A stretch of DNA of 64,000 nucleotides from Pseudomonas oryzagri (GCF_020831405.1 NZ_JAJHPU010000031.1:186001-250000), one strand, 5' to 3'. Shown: positions 25,528-34,983, numbered from the stretch's first letter. The notes: generated from the sequence alone by a model not told the origin. Numbers and translations are program-made.

Positions 25528-28500
25528 GCGTGCACCTCGATAGCGGTCGGTTGCGCCCGGCGGGCGGCGCGCTTCTCGACGAAGGCGCGGATCAGCACGT
25601 AGAACAGCGGGGTCAGCAGCAGGCCGAACAGGGTCACGCCGATCATCCCGGAGAACACCGCCACGCCCATCGCGTGGCGCATCTCGGCGCCGGCGCCGGA
25701 GGACAGCACCAGCGGCACCACGCCCATGATGAAGGCGATGGAGGTCATCAGGATCGGCCGCAGGCGCAGCCGGCAGGCCTCCAGCACCGCGCGCACGCGG
25801 TCGAGGCCCGCCTCCTGCTTCTCCTTGGCGAACTCGACGATCAGGATGGCGTTCTTGCAGGCCAGGCCGACCAGCACGATCAGGCCGATCTGGGTGAAGA
25901 TGTTGTTGTCGCCGCCGGTCAGGATCACCCCGACCAGCGCCGAGAACAGCACCGTCGGCACGATCAGGATCACCGCCAGCGGCAGGCTCCAGCTCTCGTA
26001 TTGGGCGGCCAGCACCAGGAAGGCGAGCAGCACGCACAGCGGGAAGACGAAGATCGCGGTATTGCCGGCGAGGATCTGCTGGTAGGTCAGGTCGGTCCAC
26101 TCGTAGCTCATGCCGTTGGGCAGCTCCTCGGCGAGCAGCCGCTCCAGCGCCGCCTGGGCCTGCCCGGAGCTGTAGCCGGGCGCCGCGGCGCCGTTGATCT
26201 CGGCGGTGAGGAAGCCGTTGTAGTGCATCACCCGGTCGGGGCCGGCGCTGTCGCGCACGTTGACGAAGGTGGACAGCGGGATCATCTCGCCGCGGTCGTT
26301 GCGCACCTTGAGCTGGCCGATCTGCTCGGGCGCCAGGCGGAACTGCTGGTCGGCCTGCACGTTGACCTGGTAGGTACGGCCGAAGCGGTTGAAGTCGTTG
26401 GCGTACAGCGAGCCGAGATAGACCTGCAGGGTGTCGAAGATGTCGCTGATCGCCACGCCGTGAGTCTTGGCCTTGTCGCGGTCGACGTCGGCGTCGACCT
26501 GCGGCACGTTGACCTGGTAGCTGGTGAACACCGACATCGGGTTCAGCTCCGGCAACTGGCGGGCCTTGGCGATGACGTTCTGGGTCTGCTTGTAGAGCTC
26601 CTCGTAACCCAGGTTGCCGCGATCCTCCACCTGCAGGCGGAAGCCGCCGATGGTGCCCAGGCCCTGCACGGGCGGCGGCGGGAAGATGGCGATGTAGGCG
26701 TCCTGGATGCCGGCGAACTGCTGGTTCAGTTCGGCGGCGATGGCGGCGGCCGACAGCGACGGATCGCGGCGCTCATCGAACGGCTTGAGCGGGGTGAACA
26801 CGATGCCGCTGTTCGGGCTGTTGGTGAAGCCGTTGATCGACAGGCCCGGGAAGGCCACGGTGTTCTCCACGCCCGGATGCCGGGCGGCGATCTCCGACAT
26901 CTTCTTGATCACCGCCTCGGTGCGGTCGAGGGTGGCGGCGTCCGGCAGCTGGGCGAAGGCCACCAGGTACTGCTTGTCCTGCTGCGGCACGAAGCCGCTC
27001 GGCGTGCTGGCAAAGCCCAGCCAGGTCAGGCCCATCAGCCCGGCGTAGAGCAGCAGGGCGATGGAGCCGCCGCGCAGCACGCGGCGCACGGCGCCGACGT
27101 AGCCGTGGCTGGCGCGCTCGAACAGGCGGTTGAACGGGGCGAACAGCCAGCCGCCGAGCAGGCGTTCGAGCAGCCGCGAGAAGCGATCCTTCGGCGCGTG
27201 GTGGTCCTTGAGCAGCACGGCGGCCAGCGCCGGCGACAGGGTCAGGGAGTTGAACGCCGAGATCACCGTGGAAATGGCGATGGTCAGCGCGAACTGCTGG
27301 TAGAACTGCCCGGTCAGCCCGGAGATGAACGCGGTCGGCACGAACACCGCGCACAGCACCAGCGCGGTGGCGACGATCGGCCCGGTCACCTCGCGCATCG
27401 CCTGGCGGGTGGCCTCCACCGGGTTCTTGCCCAGGGCGATATTGCGCTCGACGTTCTCCACCACCACGATGGCGTCGTCGACCACGATGCCGATGGCCAG
27501 CACCAGGCCGAACAGCGACAGCGCGTTGAGCGAGAAGCCGAGCAGGTGCATCACCGCGAAGGTGCCGATCAGCGACACCGGCACGGCGACCAGCGGGATG
27601 ATCGAGGCGCGCCAGGTCTGCAGGAACAGGATCACCACCAGCACCACCAGGGCGATGGCCTCGAGCAGGGTGTGCACCACCGCCTCGATCGAGCCGCGCA
27701 CGAAGATGGTCGGGTCGTAGACGATCTGGTAGTCGACGCCCTGCGGGAACTGCTCCTTGAGCTCGGCCATGCGCGCGCGCACCGCGTCGGAGATCGCGAT
27801 GGCGTTGGAGCCGGGGCGCTGGAAGATCGGGATGGCCACCGCCGGCTGGTTGTTGAGCAGCGAGCGCAGCGCGTACTGGCTGGAGCCCAGCTCGATGCGC
27901 GCGATGTCCTTGAGGCGGGTGATCTCGCCGTGCTCGCCGGCGCGCACGATGATGTTCTCGAACTCCTCCTCGCTGACCAGGCGGCCCTGGGTGTTGATCG
28001 ACAGCTGGAAGCTGTTGTCGGCGCCCGCCGGCGGCGCGCCGAGGGCGCCGGCGGCGACCTGGCGGTTCTGCTCGCGGATCGCGGCGACCACGTCGCTGGC
28101 GGTCAGGCCGCGCGAGGCCACCTGCTGCGGGTCGAGCCACACGCGCAGCGAGTAGTTGCCCATGCCGAACAGCTGCACATCGCCCACGCCGTCCAGCCGC
28201 GCCAGCTCGTCCTTGACGTTGAGCGCGGCGTAGTTGGACAGGTAGAGCATGTCGTAGCGATTGTCCGGCGAGGTCAGGTGGACCACCAGGGTCAGGTCCG
28301 GCGAGGCCTTGTCGACCGTCACGCCCAGGCGCTGCACCTCGCTGGGCAGGGTCGGCTGGGTGCGGGTCACGCGGTTCTGCACCTGCACCTGGGCGTTGTC
28401 CAGGTCGGTGCCCAGGGCGAAGGTGATGGTCAGGGTCAGCTTGCCGTCGGCGGTGGCCTGCGAGGACATGTAGAGCATGCCCTCGACGCCGGTGATCGCC

Positions 28501-28706
28501 TGCTCCAGCGGCGCGGCGACGGTCTCGCCGATCACCTTGGGGTTGGCGCCGGGGAAGTTGGCGCGCACCACCACGGTGGGCGGCACCACTTCCGGGTATT
28601 CGCTGATCGGCAGCTGGAACAGCGACAGGGCGCCGGCGATCAGGATCAGCAGGGACAGCACCGCGGCGAAGATCGGCCGGCGGATGAAGAACTGGGAAAA
28701 ATTCAT
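25524..28706 (-). CDS. mexF: RND efflux pump MexF
   Basis: This is a 1060-residue inner-membrane RND proton/drug antiporter. The N-terminus MNFSQFFIRRPIFAAVLSLL and most of the sequence match P. aeruginosa MexF closely. Helix 4 carries the proton-relay pair (IVVDDAIVVVENVERN), and the two large periplasmic loops and 12 helices are in place. MexEF-OprN exports chloramphenicol, fluoroquinolones and trimethoprim and also quorum-signal precursors in P. aeruginosa. The gene starts 11 bases after mexE behind GAGGGAG. Confidence 0.95.
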   Translation of the reverse strand: MNFSQFFIRRPIFAAVLSLLILIAGALSLFQLPISEYPEVVPPTVVVRANFPGANPKVIGETVAAPLEQAITGVEGMLYMSSQATADGKLTLTITFALGTDLDNAQVQVQNRVTRTQPTLPSEVQRLGVTVDKASPDLTLVVHLTSPDNRYDMLYLSNYAALNVKDELARLDGVGDVQLFGMGNYSLRVWLDPQQVASRGLTASDVVAAIREQNRQVAAGALGAPPAGADNSFQLSINTQGRLVSEEEFENIIVRAGEHGEITRLKDIARIELGSSQYALRSLLNNQPAVAIPIFQRPGSNAIAISDAVRARMAELKEQFPQGVDYQIVYDPTIFVRGSIEAVVHTLLEAIALVVLVVILFLQTWRASIIPLVAVPVSLIGTFAVMHLLGFSLNALSLFGLVLAIGIVVDDAIVVVENVERNIALGKNPVEATRQAMREVTGPIVATALVLCAVFVPTAFISGLTGQFYQQFALTIAISTVISAFNSLTLSPALAAVLLKDHHAPKDRFSRLLERLLGGWLFAPFNRLFERASHGYVGAVRRVLRGGSIALLLYAGLMGLTWLGFASTPSGFVPQQDKQYLVAFAQLPDAATLDRTEAVIKKMSEIAARHPGVENTVAFPGLSINGFTNSPNSGIVFTPLKPFDERRDPSLSAAAIAAELNQQFAGIQDAYIAIFPPPPVQGLGTIGGFRLQVEDRGNLGYEELYKQTQNVIAKARQLPELNPMSVFTSYQVNVPQVDADVDRDKAKTHGVAISDIFDTLQVYLGSLYANDFNRFGRTYQVNVQADQQFRLAPEQIGQLKVRNDRGEMIPLSTFVNVRDSAGPDRVMHYNGFLTAEINGAAAPGYSSGQAQAALERLLAEELPNGMSYEWTDLTYQQILAGNTAIFVFPLCVLLAFLVLAAQYESWSLPLAVILIVPTVLFSALVGVILTGGDNNIFTQIGLIVLVGLACKNAILIVEFAKEKQEAGLDRVRAVLEACRLRLRPILMTSIAFIMGVVPLVLSSGAGAEMRHAMGVAVFSGMIGVTLFGLLLTPLFYVLIRAFVEKRAARRAQPTAIEVHA

Positions 28707-28717
28707 CGCGTACTCCC

Positions 28718-29956
28718 TCAGCCGCGCGGCGCGCTGGCCGGTTGGGCGTTCTGCTCGACCAGACGCGGCGCGCCGGCGCTCTCCACGGCCCGGCGCAGGC
28801 GCGCCAGCTGGGCCAGGGTGGCCTCGTCGGCCATCGGCACGCTCTGCGGAGCGACGCTGCTGCCGGGGCGGGCGCGCTGCAGGCCGTTGACCACGATCTG
28901 CTCGCCCTTGGCCAGGCCGCTGCGCACGATGCGCAGGCCCTCGAGCTTGGGCCCCAGCTCGATGGCGCGGTACTCCACGCGATTGCCTTCACCCAGCACC
29001 AGGGCGAATTTCTTGCCGAGGTCGGTGCCCACCGCCTCGTCGCGGATCAGGGTGGCGGCGTAGCTGGCGCTGCCGACCAGCTTGAGGCGTGCGTACAGGC
29101 CCGGAGTGAAGCGGCCCTCGCGGTTGTCGAACACCGCGCGGCCGCGGATGGTGCCGGTGCGCGGGTTGACCTGGTTGTCGAGGAAATCCAGGCGGCCTTC
29201 GTGCGGATGGCCGTCCTCGCCGCTCAGGCCCAGGTAAACCGGGCTGGCGCCGCGGGCGTCGCCGCCGGCCTGGCGGGCCAGCGCCTGGTACTTGAGGAAG
29301 GCGCGCTCGTCGGCGTCGAAGTAGGCGTAGACCTTGTCGGTGGACACCACGCTGGTCAGCAGGCTCTGCCCGGCGTTGACCAGGTTGCCGGCGGTGACCT
29401 CGGCGCGGCTGACGCGGCCGTCGATGGGCGCGGTGACGCGGGTGAAGGCGAGGTTGAGCTGGGCGTTGTCCAGCTCGGCCTGGGTCGCCGCGACCGCCGC
29501 CTGGGCCTCGGCGGCGGCGCTGGCGCGGGCGTCGGCCAGCTCGGCGGAGATGGCGTTGCTGGCGCGCAGGCGCTCGCCGCGCCGCGCCTCGCCGGCCAGC
29601 CGGGTCTGCGCGGCGCGGGCCTGCTGCAGCTGCGCCTGCAGGCGCTTGACCTCGGCCTGGAAGGGCCGCGGGTCGATCTGGAACAGCAGGTCGCCCTTCT
29701 TCACCAGGCTGCCCTCGGCGAAGGCCACCCGGTCGATATAGCCGGAGACGCGGGGGCGGATTTCGACCGACTCGGGCGCCTCCAGGCGCCCGGTGAACTC
29801 GTCCCACTCGGTGACCGGCTGTTCGATGACGGCGGCGACGCTGACCTGGGCCGGCGCCAGCGCCTGCGGGTTTTGCGGCGCCTTGCCGCAGGCGCCGAGC
29901 GCCAGCAGGGCGACCAGGAGCAGCGGCAGGCGGCGGGAGGAAGGGAAGAGGGACAT
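28718..29956 (-). CDS. mexE: Efflux pump periplasmic adaptor MexE
   Basis: This is a 412-residue membrane-fusion protein linking MexF to OprN. The lipoprotein leader ends LLALGACGKAP (Cys near residue 24). A lipoyl/barrel-sandwich domain is split around a helical hairpin (SVEIRPRVSGYIDRV at about 65-80; the hairpin at about 100-170 is rich in Ala and Arg), followed by beta-barrel and membrane-proximal domains. The start at 29956 was chosen because it gives the correct leader; the upstream frame reads through the promoter. It is the first gene of mexEF-oprN, 133 bp after mexT on the same strand. Confidence 0.93.
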   Translation of the reverse strand: MSLFPSSRRLPLLLVALLALGACGKAPQNPQALAPAQVSVAAVIEQPVTEWDEFTGRLEAPESVEIRPRVSGYIDRVAFAEGSLVKKGDLLFQIDPRPFQAEVKRLQAQLQQARAAQTRLAGEARRGERLRASNAISAELADARASAAAEAQAAVAATQAELDNAQLNLAFTRVTAPIDGRVSRAEVTAGNLVNAGQSLLTSVVSTDKVYAYFDADERAFLKYQALARQAGGDARGASPVYLGLSGEDGHPHEGRLDFLDNQVNPRTGTIRGRAVFDNREGRFTPGLYARLKLVGSASYAATLIRDEAVGTDLGKKFALVLGEGNRVEYRAIELGPKLEGLRIVRSGLAKGEQIVVNGLQRARPGSSVAPQSVPMADEATLAQLARLRRAVESAGAPRLVEQNAQPASAPRG

Positions 29957-30036
29957 GGGTGACTCCGCCAGTCGGAATTGTGGATAGGCGAAGTCTGCGG
30001 CGCGGTCCTCCCATCGACGAATCGAATGGGCCGAAA

Positions 30037-30060
30037 GCAACTATCAGCGACAGTGATGAT
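30037..30060 (-). promoter_or_regulatory. Candidate MexT (nod-box-like) site upstream of mexE
   Basis: On the mexE strand the region contains ATCA-N5-GTCGCT, close to the reported MexT half-consensus ATCA-N5-GTCGAT. It also contains an overlapping ATC-N9-GAT dyad (ATCACTGTCGCTGAT) with LysR-type T-N11-A spacing. A second GTCGAT lies at 30018-30013. Confidence 0.5.
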
Positions 30061-30089
30061 TAGGGGATGGCGGAGCCCTGGGACGCGGC

Positions 30090-31004
30090 TTACAGGCTGT
30101 CGGGGTCGCCGCAGAACATCTGGATGCGCGAGCGCAGCCAGCGCTCGGCCGGGTCATGGTCCTGGGCGGCGCGCCAGGCCATGTGCAGCTCGAACGGACC
30201 GCTTTCCAGCGGCAGCGGCTCGGCGCGCAGGCCGCCGGCGGCGGTCAGCGCCGCCGCGGTGTAGTCGGGCACGGTGGCGACGATGTCGGTGCCGGCGAGC
30301 AGCGCGGTCAGGCCGTTGAACTGCGGCACGGCGAGCACCACCCTACGCTGGCGGCCGAGCTTGGCCAGCTCGTCGTCGATGAAGCCGCCCAGGTCGCCGG
30401 CGAAGGACACCAGCGCGTGCGGGCGGGCGCAGAACTCGTCGAGGTCCAGGCGCCCCGGCACGCTGTCGGCGCGCAGCAGACGCGGCCAGGCGCGGCGCAG
30501 CACCTTGCGCTTGGCGTTGGCCGGCAGCTCCTCGGTGTAGCCGACGCCCACCGAGATCTCCCCGGAGGCCAGGTGGCCGGACATCAGCAGGTAGTTGGTG
30601 CGGCGGATCACCAGCACCACGCCGGGCGCCTCGGCGCGCAGGCGCTTGATCAAGGGCGGCAGCAGGCCGAACTCGACGTCGTCGGACAGGCCGATGCGAA
30701 ACACCGCCGTGCTGGTCGCCGGGTCGAAGTCGGCGGCGCGGCTGACCGCGGTGGAGATGGCGTCGAGCGCCGGGGTGAGCAGGGCGAAGATCTCCTGGGC
30801 GCGCGCGGTCGGCTCCATCTGCCGGCCGCTGCGCACGAACAGCGGGTCGTCGAACAGGCCGCGCAGGCGCGCCAGCGCCGCGCTGATCGCCGGCTGGCCG
30901 AGGAACAGCTTCTCCGCCGCCCGGGTCACGCTGCGCTCGTGCATCAGCGTCTCGAAGACGATCAGCAGGTTGAGGTCGATGCGGCGCAGGTCGTTGCGGT
31001 TCAT
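30090..31004 (-). CDS. mexT: LysR-type activator MexT
   Basis: This is a 304-residue LysR regulator nearly colinear with P. aeruginosa MexT: DLRRIDLNLLIVFETLMHERSVTRAAEKLFLGQPAISAALARL is the DNA-binding domain (residues 5-47), and the C-terminus ends RSRIQMFCGDPDSL. MexT activates mexEF-oprN and mexS and responds to oxidative or electrophile stress. The reading frame is intact and corresponds to the shorter, active form of P. aeruginosa MexT (some strains carry an inactivating 8-bp insertion). The start has AAGGAATGG upstream. It is divergent from mexS and leads into mexE. Confidence 0.93.
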   Translation of the reverse strand: MNRNDLRRIDLNLLIVFETLMHERSVTRAAEKLFLGQPAISAALARLRGLFDDPLFVRSGRQMEPTARAQEIFALLTPALDAISTAVSRAADFDPATSTAVFRIGLSDDVEFGLLPPLIKRLRAEAPGVVLVIRRTNYLLMSGHLASGEISVGVGYTEELPANAKRKVLRRAWPRLLRADSVPGRLDLDEFCARPHALVSFAGDLGGFIDDELAKLGRQRRVVLAVPQFNGLTALLAGTDIVATVPDYTAAALTAAGGLRAEPLPLESGPFELHMAWRAAQDHDPAERWLRSRIQMFCGDPDSL

Positions 31005-31075
31005 GCTGAATCCATTCCTTACAGGGCCGCATCAGGCTAATACCGCCCTCGCCAATATGCGAGCGGCGCGCTTCC

Positions 31076-31099
31076 ATCAGCGCCAGGCATGGTGACTAT
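31076..31099. promoter_or_regulatory. MexT box in the mexS-mexT intergenic region
   Basis: ATCA-N5-AGGCAT-N4-ACTAT matches both outer elements and the spacing of the reported MexT consensus ATCA-N5-GTCGAT-N4-ACYAT; the central six agree at three positions. It ends 74 bp before the mexS ATG. Confidence 0.6.
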
Positions 31100-31173
31100 C
31101 GTCCGCATGCAGGTGGTATCGCCGGACGAGCCCGGCTAAAGTCCCGGCCATAAGGTTGCAGGCGAGGTAGGCG

Positions 31174-32193
31174 ATGTCCCGCATCATTCGATTCCACCAG
31201 TTCGGCGCGGCCGATGTGCTCAAGCTCGAGGAGCAGGCGTGCCCGCGGCCGGGCGCCGGCGAGGTGCTGGTGCGCGTCGAGGCGATCGGCGTGAGCTGGT
31301 ACGACGTGCTCTGGCGGCAGAACCTGGCCTGCACGCCGGCGCAGCTGCCGGCCGGCCTCGGCCACGAGCTGGCCGGCGTGGTGCTGGCGGTCGGCGAGGG
31401 CGTCGACGACCTGGCGGTCGGCGACCGGGTGGCGAGCTTCCCCGCCCACAGCGCCAACCACTACCCCGGCTACGCCGAGGAAGCCCTGCTGCCGCGCCAG
31501 TCGCTGCACCGCTACCCGGCGCAGCTGAGCGCCCTGGAGGCCTGCGGCCACTACCTGCCGGCGCTGATCGGCTGGTTCGGCCTGGTCGAGCTGGCTGGCC
31601 TTTCGGCAGGCGAAAGCGTGCTGGTCACCGACGCCAGCCAGTGCTGCGGACCGAGCGTGGTGCAACTGGCCAAGGGCCTGGGCGCGCGGGTGATCGCCGC
31701 CACCAAGCTGGCCGAGGACCGCGACTACCTGCGCGAACTGGGCGCCGACCAGGTGATCCTCACCGAGGAGCAGGACCTGGTCACCCGCATCAACCAGCTC
31801 ACCGACGGCCGCGGCGTCGACGTGGTGATGGACGCCCTCGGCGGCCCGCAGATGAGTCTGCTCGGCGACGCCCTGGCGCCGCGCGGACGCCTGGTGCTGT
31901 ACGGCCTGCAGGGCGGCAACGACACCCACTTCCCGGCCTGCGCCGCGTTCCAGAAGAACATCCGCTTCTTCGTCCACTGCATCGGCAACTTCACCGGCAA
32001 GGAGGAACTGGGCATCCCCCAGGACCGCGCCGCGGTGGCCCGCGCCCTGCAGGACATCGACCGGCTGACCGTCGCCGGCCAGCTGCGCCCGCAGATCAGC
32101 CGGGTGCTGCCCTTCGAGCAGGTGGTCGAGGCGCACCGCCTGATGGAAACCTGCCCGCCGCGCGGGCGGGTGGTGCTGCAGGTCGGTCGGTAG
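31174..32193 (+). CDS. mexS: MexS-like quinone oxidoreductase-type protein
   Basis: This is a 339-residue medium-chain dehydrogenase/reductase of the zinc-free quinone oxidoreductase group, the same length as P. aeruginosa MexS. It matches over FHQFGAADVLKLEE, VLWRQNLA, VASFPAHSANHYP, GGPQMSLLGD and VVEAHRYMETCP-like ends (here EAHRLMETCPPRGRVV). MexS detoxifies an unknown electrophile, and its loss switches MexT on. It is divergent from mexT with the MexT box between them, which is the P. aeruginosa arrangement. The nucleotide-binding loop reads TDASQCCGPSVVQLAKGLGA. Confidence 0.9.
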   Translation: MSRIIRFHQFGAADVLKLEEQACPRPGAGEVLVRVEAIGVSWYDVLWRQNLACTPAQLPAGLGHELAGVVLAVGEGVDDLAVGDRVASFPAHSANHYPGYAEEALLPRQSLHRYPAQLSALEACGHYLPALIGWFGLVELAGLSAGESVLVTDASQCCGPSVVQLAKGLGARVIAATKLAEDRDYLRELGADQVILTEEQDLVTRINQLTDGRGVDVVMDALGGPQMSLLGDALAPRGRLVLYGLQGGNDTHFPACAAFQKNIRFFVHCIGNFTGKEELGIPQDRAAVARALQDIDRLTVAGQLRPQISRVLPFEQVVEAHRLMETCPPRGRVVLQVGR

Positions 32194-32217
32194 ACCGGAT
32201 GCGGTGCCGCGGCGGGC

Positions 32218-32724
32218 TCAACCGTCGCGCTTCGCCGCCGCCGGCGCCACCCGGCTGAACAGGCGCACCTCGCCGCTCAGCGCGGACTGCAGCTCGAGAT
32301 GCTCGGCGGAGGCCGAGAGGATGGTGTCGCTGTCCTTCTTCAGACTGTCGGGCAGCGGGATGCTGGTCTGGGTGTAGGTCCACAGCAGCTGGTCGCCGTC
32401 GATGCGCCACTGGCCCTCGGTGGTCATGAAGTCCTGGCCGTCGAGCTGCACCTTGCCGGCGAAGCTCTGGTCGGCCTTGAAGGTGACGGTCGCCAGCACG
32501 CTGCGGCCATCCTTGTCGCCCTGCGACTGCCAGGTGCCGGTCAGGTCGATCGCCTGCCTGGGCGCGACCGGCGGCGGCGTGACGGTGAGCGCGCGGGCCG
32601 CCTGGTTCAGCGGCTTGTCGCTGAAGTGGGTGCGGCCGTTGGCGTCCTTCCAGGTGTAGACCTCGCCGGCCAGCGCGGCGCCGGCGACGAACAGCAACAG
32701 GGCAATACCAATCCTTGGCAGCAT
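32218..32724 (-). CDS. Exported DUF4124-domain protein
   Basis: This is a 168-residue secreted protein with a signal peptide (residues 1-20, IALLLFVAGAALAGE) followed directly by the DUF4124 motif VYTWKDANGRTHFSDKP, common in Pseudomonas periplasmic proteins. The remainder (GTWQSQGDKDGRS, then QWRIDGDQLLWTYT) looks like a small beta-rich lipocalin-like domain, but I do not recognise it. It converges with mexS 24 bp away and has no operon partner. Confidence 0.75.
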   Translation of the reverse strand: MLPRIGIALLLFVAGAALAGEVYTWKDANGRTHFSDKPLNQAARALTVTPPPVAPRQAIDLTGTWQSQGDKDGRSVLATVTFKADQSFAGKVQLDGQDFMTTEGQWRIDGDQLLWTYTQTSIPLPDSLKKDSDTILSASAEHLELQSALSGEVRLFSRVAPAAAKRDG

Positions 32725-32906
32725 GCTCGATTCCTTCGTAGCAGGGAACGGGCGGGGTGCCCGAACCGGCAGCCTAACGCCAGTGGAGGGCGCCGACCAG
32801 TGGCGGCGCGGGCCGAGGCGTGGCTTGGGTGGGGTTGGCCGGGGCGGCCAGGACGGGGGAGCAGGAGGCTCCCCGCCGGGCGGCGGGGAGGCGCAGGGTA
32901 GTGGGG

Positions 32907-33122
32907 TCAGGCGGCGGCGTCCTTGAGGATCACGTAGAGCTGGTCCTTGAGGCACAGCTTGGCCTTCTTGAGGTTCTCGATCTCGGCGTCGGTGCCCAGC
33001 TCGATGCGCGCCTCCAGGTTCTTGATGCGCTGGTCCAGCTCGTTGTGCTCGTCGAACAGGCGGGTGAAGTGCGCATCCTCGTTCTTCAGGCGGGTGATCA
33101 GTTCGCGGTATTCGGGAAACAT
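32907..33122 (-). CDS. YdcH-family (DUF465) small protein
   Basis: This is a 71-residue helical protein of the YdcH/DUF465 family: MFPEYRELITRLKNEDAHFTRLFDEHNELDQ, then an acidic coiled-coil stretch and KKAKLCLKDQLYVIL. Length and pattern are complete for the family. AAGGAG precedes the ATG. The function of YdcH proteins is not established. It stands alone. Confidence 0.85.
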   Translation of the reverse strand: MFPEYRELITRLKNEDAHFTRLFDEHNELDQRIKNLEARIELGTDAEIENLKKAKLCLKDQLYVILKDAAA

Positions 33123-33440
33123 GGGAACTCCTTGTTCATGGGCAGCGAAGGACCGGCACTCGCCGCCCCCGACAGCGGGCGGCAGCGTCCGGCAAAGCGT
33201 GACGGACATCCTGATCGCATACTGGCACCCGCGCCGGCGGCGCGGCATTGACCGGCGTCATGCCGCCCCGGCGCGGGCAAAAACCACCCGCGCGGCCCGC
33301 CCCCTCTTGTTCGCCAGGCAAAAACTCGTAATGTCGCCTCATGCCGCGCGCCGTCCGGGCGCTCGCCGAATGCGGCGAGCCATCCCGCACGATGCGAACT
33401 TTCCGCACCTTCGCACCACCCACCGGCCAGGAGCGCCTTC

Positions 33441-34451
33441 ATGCACAGCAAAGCCATCTACGTTCAACCCGGCGGCGGTTACGCCAACGTCACCGTCGGC
33501 AGCTGCGAAGCGGCCGCGCCGGCGCCCGGCGAGATCACCGTGCGCCTGCACGCCAACTCGCTCAACTACCACGACTTCGCGGTGGTCAGCGGCATGTGGG
33601 GGCCGAGCGAGCCGCGCATCCCGATGGCCGACGGCGCCGGCGAGGTGATCGCGGTGGGCGCCGGGGTCGACGAGTTCGCCGTCGGCGACCACGTGGTCAG
33701 CACCTTCTTCCCCGACTGGCTGGACGGCGCGCCGCTGGTCGAGGGCTTCGCCACGGTGCCGGGCGACGGCGTCGACGGCTACGCCCGCGAGGTGGTGACC
33801 ACCCGCGCCAGCGCCTTCACCCGCGCGCCGCAGGGCTGGAGCCACGCCGAGGCGGCCACCCTGACCACCGCCGGGCTGACCGCCTGGCGCGCGCTGATGG
33901 CCGACGGCGCGCTGAAGCCCGGCGACACCGTGCTGGTGCAGGGCACCGGCGGCGTGTCGATCTTCGCCCTGCAGTTCGCCAAGCTGGCCGGCGCCACGGT
34001 GATCGCCACCTCCTCCAGCGACGCCAAGCTCGAACGCCTCGAGGCGCTGGGCGCCGACCACCTGATCAACTACCGCAGCGACCCGGCCTGGGGCGAGACG
34101 GCGCGCCGGCTGACCGGCGGGCGCGGCGTCGACCACGTCATCGAGGTCGGCGGCCCGGCCACCCTCGCCCAGTCGATGGCCGCCGCGCGGGTCGGCGGAC
34201 ACGTCGCGGTGATCGGCATCCTCAGCGGGGTGGCCGGCGAGCTGCCGCTGGTGCCGGCGCTGCTCAAGCAGCTGCGCCTGCAGGGCGTGCTGGTCGGCAG
34301 CCGCGCCCAGCAGCAGGCGATGGTCCGCGCCATCGACGCCAACGGCCTGCGCCCGGTGATCGACCGCCGCTTCGCCCTGGAGGAGATCGTCGAGGCCTTC
34401 CGCTACCAGGAAAGCAACCAGCACTTCGGCAAGATCTGCCTGGAGTTCTGA
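33441..34451 (+). CDS. Zinc-independent alcohol dehydrogenase-like oxidoreductase (MDR superfamily)
   Basis: This is a 336-residue medium-chain dehydrogenase/reductase that uses NAD(P)H. It has a GroES-like N-terminal domain (residues about 25-140, ANSLNYHDFAVVSGMWG, MADGAGEVIAVG) and a Rossmann domain from about residue 150 (VLVQGTGGVSIFALQFAKLAGA). The structural zinc-binding cysteine cluster of true alcohol dehydrogenases is missing. The C-terminal QESNQHFGKICLEF is typical of an uncharacterised bacterial subgroup. AGGAG lies 9 bases before the ATG. No partner gene suggests the substrate. Confidence 0.83.
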   Translation: MHSKAIYVQPGGGYANVTVGSCEAAAPAPGEITVRLHANSLNYHDFAVVSGMWGPSEPRIPMADGAGEVIAVGAGVDEFAVGDHVVSTFFPDWLDGAPLVEGFATVPGDGVDGYAREVVTTRASAFTRAPQGWSHAEAATLTTAGLTAWRALMADGALKPGDTVLVQGTGGVSIFALQFAKLAGATVIATSSSDAKLERLEALGADHLINYRSDPAWGETARRLTGGRGVDHVIEVGGPATLAQSMAAARVGGHVAVIGILSGVAGELPLVPALLKQLRLQGVLVGSRAQQQAMVRAIDANGLRPVIDRRFALEEIVEAFRYQESNQHFGKICLEF

Positions 34452-34459
34452 GTCCGCGC

Positions 34460-34484
34460 GCCGGCCGCCCCCGCAAGGGCCGGC
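34460..34484. terminator. GC hairpin between convergent genes
   Basis: GCCGGCC, an 11-base loop and GGCCGGC form a hairpin between the dehydrogenase gene and the convergent Sel1-like gene. It lacks a T-run, so termination is only possible, not shown. Confidence 0.35.
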
Positions 34485-34509
34485 CGGCAACCCGTCCACG
34501 GGGGGCGGC

Positions 34510-34983
34510 TCAGTCGAGGTGCTGGCGCAGATAGTCGCTGGCATCGGTCTCGCCCTCGGCGGCCGCCCGCTCCAGCCAGAGGCGCGCCTGCGCGGGATCG
34601 CGCTCGACGCCGTTGCCCTCCCACAGCGCCACGCCCCAGTGATAGCGCGCCAGGCTGACGTAGGCGGTGCCGTCGGGCTGCTCGGCGCCCCGCCTGATCA
34701 TCGCCGCGGCCTTGCCCAGGTCCCTGGGCACGCCGCTGCCCGCCTCGTACATCTGCGCCAGCCAGATCATCGAATAGACATCGTTCCAGCGCTCGATGCA
34801 GTCGTTGAAGATCTTCAGGGCCGCCGCGTGGTCGCCGGTCTTGCTCGCCGCGTAGCCGTACAGGCACTTGATCCGCTTGTCGCTGTCGACGAAGCCCTGG
34901 TAGCTCAGATCGTCCGCGCTGGCGGGGAGGCTTGCGCACGCGGCGGCCACGGCCAGCGCCGCGGCAAATAGTCTGCGATTCAT
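34510..34983 (-). CDS. Exported Sel1/TPR-like repeat protein
   Basis: This is a 157-residue protein with a signal peptide (residues 1-23, LAVAAACASLPASA) and two Sel1-like repeats: MIWLAQMYEAGSGVPRDLGKAA, and WGVALWEGNGVERDPAQARLWLERAA further on. Two cysteines (KCLYGY, NDCIER) may pair in the periplasm. Such proteins usually act as scaffolds. It is 26 bp downstream of the small membrane protein gene on the same strand, so they may form an operon. I do not recognise a specific family. Confidence 0.7.
   Translation of the reverse strand: MNRRLFAAALAVAAACASLPASADDLSYQGFVDSDKRIKCLYGYAASKTGDHAAALKIFNDCIERWNDVYSMIWLAQMYEAGSGVPRDLGKAAAMIRRGAEQPDGTAYVSLARYHWGVALWEGNGVERDPAQARLWLERAAAEGETDASDYLRQHLD

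Noticed and set aside
25530-29063. Long open frame on the plus strand across mexE/mexF
   Set aside because: It is antisense to mexF and mexE, is low-complexity (rich in His, Gln, Arg) and has no family signatures.
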